Part shown: piece by piece, positions 7,635-10,782 of the stretch
Layout: every line of letters begins with the position of its first letter
Numbering within the stretch: the stretch's first letter is position 1
Source: Candidatus Hermodarchaeota archaeon
GTDB taxonomy: Archaea > Asgardarchaeota > Hermodarchaeia > Hermodarchaeales > Hermodarchaeaceae
Direction: 5' to 3'
Length of the DNA stretch: 10,782 nucleotides
Assembly (NCBI GenBank): GCA_016840185.1
Contig: JAEOSV010000284.1
Coordinates: 1 to 10,782, forward strand
Notes under the pieces: generated by a model
Told to the model about the DNA's origin: nothing
Database searches by the model: none
What the model saw: the letters and a program-made list of their open reading frames with translations, nothing else
Program-made: the position numbers and the translations under genes

Positions 7635-7807
7635 ATGTGTTAGGTTTGTTGGTCTTGTGTCAAGAGAAGGGTGTGTGGACAGGTCTTTGGATGGCCGGTT
7701 CTGGTCCGGTCTGGGATGTGGGTTGGTTTCGGAACTGTTTGGTTCCTGTAAGTTTTAATGGTTAGACTCAATACTCTATTCGATTAGTTGGTGTGGAGGT
7801 TGAGACG
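7635..7807 (+). promoter_or_regulatory. G/T-rich intergenic region with possible promoter of the C45-family gene
   Basis: The stretch is strongly G/T-rich on the plus strand and holds no convincing gene. GGAAC 7731-7735 and GTTCC 7742-7746 form a 5-bp hairpin. TTTTAATG at 7753-7760 is a weak TATA candidate that would place transcription start near 7782. GGAGGT 7795-7800 is a clear Shine-Dalgarno, 7 bases before ATG 7808. Confidence 0.35.
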
Positions 7808-8809
7808 ATGAGGAAACTTGAGTTGCGTGGGTCGCATTATGAGATTGGCCTTAAGATGGGAGAGATTCTGAAGGAAGAGAAGGGGTATCCTCCGAAGTAT
7901 GCTAAAGAAGTCTTGGATAAGGCTCAGGCGTATGAGGAACAGGTTAAGGTCTTTGCGCCGGATTTGTTGGAGGAGTGTCGAGGCATTGCAGATAGTTTGG
8001 GGATTGACTACTATGTCCCGGTGACCTTTGAAACTTCGCCGTTTCGGTTCCAAACCAGTGGGTGTTTGGTGATGGCAATTTCAGGTGAACATACTCAAAG
8101 TTGTGTGGGTGTTCTTGCTCGGAATCATGAATGGATGGAGAAGGATAGCGAGAATTTGCGGCTGTGCTATACTAAACCGGATGGTAAACTGAAGAGTTTG
8201 GGATTCACGTTTTCCTGGCCACTTGTTTCACGCTATGGCGGGATCAATGAAGCGGGACTGGCCTTGTCGTCGAATTCTGCAAGCTTTGAGAACACAGGGC
8301 CCGGAATCATGGTGAACGTGGCAACACGATGGGTGCTCGATACCTGTGAAACGACGAGAGAAGCGGTCGCCTATCTTGAGAAGATGCCTAAAGTCTGGGG
8401 GGAGACCTATATCATCATCGATAAAGAGAACACGATCGCAAAAGTAGAGGCCCACAGGGAAAAGACCAAAGTAACTAACTCGGATACCGGATTTGCCTGC
8501 AATTCCTTGTTGTATGACTCACCCGACATGCAGCAATACCTGACCCAAGAGCGAATCGACAGTTGCATTGAATATACCTCTACACGAAGAGCATTTCTGA
8601 ACCAGTGGTTTCAACAATACAAAGGGAAAATCACCGATGATTTAGTCACCGATGCGTTATCAAGCCATGACCATAAGATGTGTTATCACAACCTTGAGGG
8701 ATTAGAAATATGCTGGTCCTATATCCTGAAGATCAGTGAAACTAAAGCCCTTGTCTGTGCGGGTCGTCCTTGCAAGAATGAGTTCAAGGAAGTTGAAGGT
8801 CCACAGTGA
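7808..8809 (+). CDS. Peptidase C45 / acyl-CoA:6-aminopenicillanic acid acyltransferase-family Ntn hydrolase (333 aa)
   Basis: The family uses a self-cleaving precursor whose new N-terminal Cys becomes the nucleophile. Here the expected junction is Gly85-Cys86 (TSG|CLVMAI; Cys codon 8063-8065). It is followed by VGVLARNHEWM, which matches the conserved 'GRNxDW'-type segment, and by YGGINEAGLALSSNS (the 'G-x-NE-GL' motif). Further on come ATRWVLDTCETTREAVAYLEKMP and TYIIIDKENTIAKVEAH, both usual for C45 acyltransferases and amidohydrolases. The N-terminal segment before Cys86 is about the length of an autoproteolysed beta-propeptide. I start at ATG 7808, not at GTG 7793, because the GGAGGT Shine-Dalgarno at 7795-7800 would lie inside the longer version. 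No signal peptide is seen, so it is probably cytoplasmic. The substrate is unknown: an N-acyl amide or small peptide is likely. It is bounded by repeat copies 3 and 4. Confidence 0.88.
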   Translation: MRKLELRGSHYEIGLKMGEILKEEKGYPPKYAKEVLDKAQAYEEQVKVFAPDLLEECRGIADSLGIDYYVPVTFETSPFRFQTSGCLVMAISGEHTQSCVGVLARNHEWMEKDSENLRLCYTKPDGKLKSLGFTFSWPLVSRYGGINEAGLALSSNSASFENTGPGIMVNVATRWVLDTCETTREAVAYLEKMPKVWGETYIIIDKENTIAKVEAHREKTKVTNSDTGFACNSLLYDSPDMQQYLTQERIDSCIEYTSTRRAFLNQWFQQYKGKITDDLVTDALSSHDHKMCYHNLEGLEICWSYILKISETKALVCAGRPCKNEFKEVEGPQ

Positions 8810-8827
8810 TTGCCCTTTGGATCTTCT

Positions 8828-8916
8828 TGGAGTAGAGTGGACGAAGGGCGGGTGTATAATGCCGGAAACACGGGTGTTGCACTCTGGTGGGGTGGACGAC
8901 GACTTTTTCTTTTTTT
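8828..8916 (+). repeat. Dispersed intergenic repeat, copy 4 (long form)
   Basis: Left hairpin: TGC 8860-8862, bulge CGGA, AACAC 8867-8871, GG, GTGTT 8874-8878, GCA 8879-8881. Right hairpin: GTTG 8876-8879 + CACTC 8880-8884, loop TGGTG, GGGTG 8890-8894, bulged GA, CGAC 8897-8900. The two share 8876-8881 and exclude each other. A T-rich tract runs from 8903 to 8916. The upstream block GAGTAGAGTGGACGAAGG (from 8830) matches copy 2 and also resembles the element's own 3' part (GTGGGGTGGACGACGA). It starts about 20 bases after the C45-family stop. Confidence 0.75.
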
Positions 8917-8984
8917 GAACCATTAGTTGCTTGAATGTTTTCAGTATCCTTTTTGAGTAGTGATATGTATGGTATTCACAACTG

Positions 8985-9533
8985 GTGTTGATAATTTTGG
9001 GGAAGAGTAAAGAAAAAAATGATTTGCCCGATGATTATGATACAGAGGAGTTGTTGGAGTTTCAGGGAACTCTTGTTGATTTAGTTATCTTTGAAAATAA
9101 CCTCTGGTGGCAGAGACAGGGTGTGTTTTTGGTTTTTAATTCGATTTTTGCGGCTGTCCTTTGGAGTTTGTTTCCTTCGGCAATAATTTTTCAAACTACT
9201 CCGCTTGCATGGAATTTCTTTGCAACAATATTGTCTGTGATCATCGTTATCTTTTGTCTGCTGGTCTCTGTGTTTTGGCTCGCTACAATTCAGACGGCTA
9301 ATAAATGGCGGAATTTCTATGTTTCACTAGCTAAGAATTTAGAAAAAAGGATGGAAAAATACCCAGATTATAAGATATGGAGCGGAAAGCAGATTGAAGA
9401 TACAAACCTGGAGTTTCTAAAAGTTCGAGGAAGTGCTTGGGGGAGATTAATTCCCATTTCGTTTATCGTTTTCTGGCTTTTCATTAGCATCATCTTCATT
9501 GGGTTAATTGGCATTTATCTGATAACCCCCTAG
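8985..9533 (+). CDS. Small membrane protein, 3 TM, WWQRQ motif (182 aa); start uncertain
   Basis: Hydrophobic segments at about 45-65, 75-98 and 155-179; an acidic N-terminus (DLPDDYDTEELLEF, 13-26) and a charged stretch between TM2 and TM3 (NKWRNFYVSLAKNLEKRMEK, 106-125) are probably cytoplasmic. The ENNLWWQRQGVFLVFNS segment (37-53) before TM1 resembles a motif in small uncharacterised membrane proteins of the RipA or SLATT kind, but I cannot assign the family. No in-frame ATG exists before residue 123; GTG 8985 or TTG 8988/8997 would be used, with no Shine-Dalgarno. ATG 8970 in another frame reads MVFTTGVDNFG and would join this frame if the GGGG run at 8999-9002 were one base shorter. A sequencing or biological frameshift is therefore possible. 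Confidence 0.7.
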   Translation: MLIILGKSKEKNDLPDDYDTEELLEFQGTLVDLVIFENNLWWQRQGVFLVFNSIFAAVLWSLFPSAIIFQTTPLAWNFFATILSVIIVIFCLLVSVFWLATIQTANKWRNFYVSLAKNLEKRMEKYPDYKIWSGKQIEDTNLEFLKVRGSAWGRLIPISFIVFWLFISIIFIGLIGIYLITP

Positions 9534-9560
9534 GGAGTAATTAGGGGGGCTTCACGAGCC
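9526..9560. repeat. Hairpin overlapping the stop codon, followed by a second small hairpin
   Basis: CCCCCTA 9526-9532 pairs perfectly with TAGGGGG 9542-9548 around a 9-base loop; the left arm covers the stop codon TAG 9531-9533 of the small membrane protein. GGCT 9548-9551 and AGCC 9557-9560 form a second, overlapping hairpin. It lies between two convergent genes and may end or stabilise transcripts on both strands. No strong T-run follows on either strand. Confidence 0.5.
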
Positions 9561-9580
9561 AAGTGTTTGACCCTCTCGAT

Positions 9581-9626
9581 ACAGGGAGTTGTGTTGCACT
9601 CTGCTGGAGTGGACAACTCGTTTCTC
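9581..9626 (+). repeat. Dispersed intergenic repeat, copy 5 (degenerate 5' half)
   Basis: The right hairpin is at its best here: GTTG 9593-9596 + CACTC 9597-9601, loop TGCTG, GAGTG 9607-9611, bulged GA, CAAC 9614-9617. Where copy 4 has G-T wobbles (CACTC/GGGTG and GTTG/CGAC), this copy has Watson-Crick pairs. GAGTTG 9586-9591 with CAACTC 9614-9619 is an alternative. The left AACAC/GTGTT hairpin is lost and the T-tract is weak. It starts 48 bases after the small membrane gene's stop and ends 10 bases before the stop of the minus-strand gene. Confidence 0.65.
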
Positions 9627-9635
9627 ATCGATGTT

Positions 9636-10451
9636 TTATTGCCAGATTTTGGGGAAGTGAAGTTTGCCTTCTTGTTTGAGGTAGGAAAGGACCATGAGAA
9701 CAAGGAGGACCGTTGTGACGACAAAAGCAATGATGGCGTGAATAACTGGAAGCGTTCCAGGGATTGGGGGGAGTGGGAATTGGGGTTCGGTGACCCGGCA
9801 GTAGGCGATATAGAGTTGGGCATCAGGTTTTCCAGGGGCTTCTATGATTTGCCAGTGAATGCGATAGTGGTGGTAGGTGGTGTTAAGGTTTGACAAAGAA
9901 ATTGTTGTGGTGGTGTAGTTGGTCCAATAACCGGGGGTTTCGTTGATGTGGGGATGCAGGGCGGTGAGGTAGGAGAGTGTGCCGTTAGGGGTGGGAGTGT
10001 CAGGTGTGATGCTGGCGTTTAGCCCATAAAGTAGGATGACGGCTGAAGGACCAGTGGCACAACTTCGGTACTGGATGGTGACGTGGTTGATGTCGAGGGG
10101 GGTGAAGTCTTGCCAGAACATGATAGTGTGTGCGTGGTTTGTGCGGGTGGGTTGGAGGAAAAGGGTGTCGGCATCCCCGTCGTTCTCTGTATCGTTGATG
10201 AGGCGGTATTGTTCTTTGGGGCCGTTAGTATCTCCGATAAAGTGCCAGAAGGCGGGTTTGGTGGCGTTATGGTCATTCCCATCCCATCCGCCGGGTTCAG
10301 TGTCTGTGAAATCCCAATTTGATACTAGATCGACGGGAACAGGAAGCTGTGTAGCGGAGCTGGAGACTGGATGGTGTTGGATAATCGGTGGCAGAGAGAC
10401 CGCAGTGAGTAATCCAATTAAGATTAGACAAATTGTAAGGGGTTTTCTCAT
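9636..10451 (-). CDS. Secreted, C-terminally membrane-anchored protein, likely glycosylated (271 aa)
   Basis: The N-terminus MRKPLTICLILIGLLTAVSL is a signal peptide; residues ~235-257 (HAIIAFVVTTVLLVLMVL) are one transmembrane helix followed by a short basic tail (KQEGKLHFPK). The ectodomain (about 30-230) opens with LVSNWDFTDTEPGGWDGND (42-60), and contains TLFLQPTRTNHAHTIMFWQ (96-114), a pattern like jelly-roll carbohydrate-binding domains; this is only a likeness. Seven N-glycosylation sequons lie in the ectodomain (N62, N86, N145, N156, N170, N178, N190), and two Cys (131 and 218) could pair. A Pro-rich linker PLPPIPGTLP (227-236) leads into the helix. Shine-Dalgarno GGGTGA is 6 bases before the ATG. 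The coding strand is A/C-rich, as in the methyltransferase gene. It is a monocistronic gene between repeat copies 5 and 6. Confidence 0.85.
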   Translation of the reverse strand: MRKPLTICLILIGLLTAVSLPPIIQHHPVSSSATQLPVPVDLVSNWDFTDTEPGGWDGNDHNATKPAFWHFIGDTNGPKEQYRLINDTENDGDADTLFLQPTRTNHAHTIMFWQDFTPLDINHVTIQYRSCATGPSAVILLYGLNASITPDTPTPNGTLSYLTALHPHINETPGYWTNYTTTTISLSNLNTTYHHYRIHWQIIEAPGKPDAQLYIAYCRVTEPQFPLPPIPGTLPVIHAIIAFVVTTVLLVLMVLSYLKQEGKLHFPKIWQ

Positions 10452-10493
10452 TCTTTTTCACCCGCTGGAGACAACATATCACCGCTAGAATGT

Positions 10494-10505
10494 GAAGTTA
10501 AAATT
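10494..10505 (-). promoter_or_regulatory. Possible TATA box of the secreted glycoprotein gene
   Basis: On the minus strand AAATTTTAACTT at 10494-10505 is a fair archaeal TATA match about 45 bases before the start codon; transcription would begin near 10470-10475. The rest of 10506-10625 is AT-rich, with only small hairpins (GAGAA/TTCTC at 10560-10579; TGATG/CATCA at 10611-10622). Confidence 0.35.
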
Positions 10506-10625
10506 TCGTCAGCGAGTTAAAGAAAGCATTGGTCCTTATGCCGATGTAAAGATAATTTTGAGAAAAATCTAATGTTCTCTTTAAGCTCTTAAAACCCAAA
10601 ATCCACTTTTTGATGAACATCATAA

Positions 10626-10673
10626 GGAACACGAGTGGCGAACGATCCGTTCGGGGTGGACGACCACTTTTTT
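10626..10673 (+). repeat. Dispersed intergenic repeat, copy 6 (short form)
   Basis: GGAACACGAGTG aligns with the AACAC-NN-GTG part of the other copies. CGAACG 10639-10644, loop ATC and CGTTCG 10648-10653 form a perfect 6-bp hairpin. The 3' part GGTGGACGACCACTTTT is identical to copy 1 over 17 bases. It lies upstream of the minus-strand secreted protein and does not follow any plus-strand gene in the window. Confidence 0.7.
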
Positions 10674-10742
10674 GACGCTTTATTGGGTTTGGTCTGTTCT
10701 CGGTTTTCGATCAAGTGATTGGTAGGTTATGCTTCAACTGGG

Positions 10743-10782
10743 TTATCCGGTCTTGCCGCCGCCGGGTTTGAATACGTTGAGG
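10743..10782 (-). CDS. Possible 3' end of a further minus-strand gene
   Basis: One minus-strand frame reads LNVFKPGGGKTG followed by TAA (plus-strand 10743-10745). Twelve residues are too few to identify anything. The other two minus-strand frames also run for some codons (up to TGA and TAA further left), so the frame choice is a guess based on protein-like composition. Confidence 0.25.
   Translation of the reverse strand, partial: LNVFKPGGGKTG

Noticed and set aside
7570..7758. A 62-residue plus-strand reading frame over repeat copy 3
   Set aside because: It runs through the repeat and the G/T-rich spacer, has no Shine-Dalgarno and no protein-like pattern.
7793..7807. GTG 7793 as start of the C45-family gene
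   Set aside because: The Shine-Dalgarno GGAGGT at 7795-7800 lies inside that extension and is ideally spaced for ATG 7808.
8702..8923. Minus-strand reading frames through copies 4, 5 and 2 with similar peptides (STPPECNT, STPAECNT)
   Set aside because: The likeness comes from the shared DNA repeat; frames are short and lack start signals.
10036..10488. A 150-residue plus-strand reading frame
   Set aside because: Antisense shadow of the secreted glycoprotein gene, which has signal peptide, TM helix and Shine-Dalgarno on the minus strand.
3071..10673. Repeats as integron attC sites
   Set aside because: No RYYYAAC/GTTRRRY core pair on either strand, no single long imperfect hairpin spanning the whole element, and no integrase in the window. 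The one-gene-per-interval pattern is still reported as a finding.
3071..10673. Repeats as a CRISPR array
   Set aside because: The spacing is hundreds to thousands of bases with genes in between, and copies are imperfect; there are no regular short spacers.

Overview
The window most likely comes from an archaeon. The large gene at 4390 is preceded by a good archaeal TATA box with a purine-rich BRE-like stretch, and then a Shine-Dalgarno sequence. Several genes encode secreted or membrane-anchored proteins with Ig-like or carbohydrate-binding-like ectodomains and many N-glycosylation sequons. A mesophilic, possibly Asgard-type archaeon is a guess; no marker gene is present to settle it.

Layout. 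(i) 1-2968: a tight plus-strand operon of three genes with gaps of about 25 bases: the C-terminal part of a ComEC-type metallo-beta-lactamase protein, an 8-9 TM membrane protein and a membrane-anchored extracellular protein rich in Trp, His and Asp. (ii) 3163-4017, minus strand: a class I SAM-dependent methyltransferase. (iii) 4390-7452, plus strand: a 1020-residue secreted multidomain protein with Ig/IPT-like modules, a cysteine cluster, four OmpL47-type repeats and a carboxypeptidase-regulatory-like C-terminus. It has its own promoter and a strong hairpin terminator. (iv) 7808-8809, plus strand: a peptidase C45 / acyl-CoA:6-APA acyltransferase-family Ntn hydrolase. (v) 8985-9533, plus strand: a small 3-TM protein with an irregular start. 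(vi) 9636-10451, minus strand: a secreted, C-terminally anchored glycoprotein. (vii) The right edge may hold the last codons of another minus-strand gene.

The most unusual signal is a dispersed intergenic repeat, seen six times (near 3071-3140, 4128-4216, 7566-7634, 8828-8916, 9581-9626 and 10626-10673). All copies point the same way, whatever the strand of the neighbouring genes. The core is an inverted repeat of the type AACAC-NN-GTGTT, a variable middle, then GGTGGACGACCAC and usually a T-rich tract. Hairpin arms change in a compensating way between copies, and two hairpins share one segment, so they are mutually exclusive. Exactly one gene lies between each consecutive pair of copies. I do not recognise the element. 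It does not match attC, CRISPR, tRNA or C/D-box RNA. A terminator alone does not explain the copies at 4128 and 10626. The genes do not form one obvious pathway. The common theme is the cell envelope and secretion.
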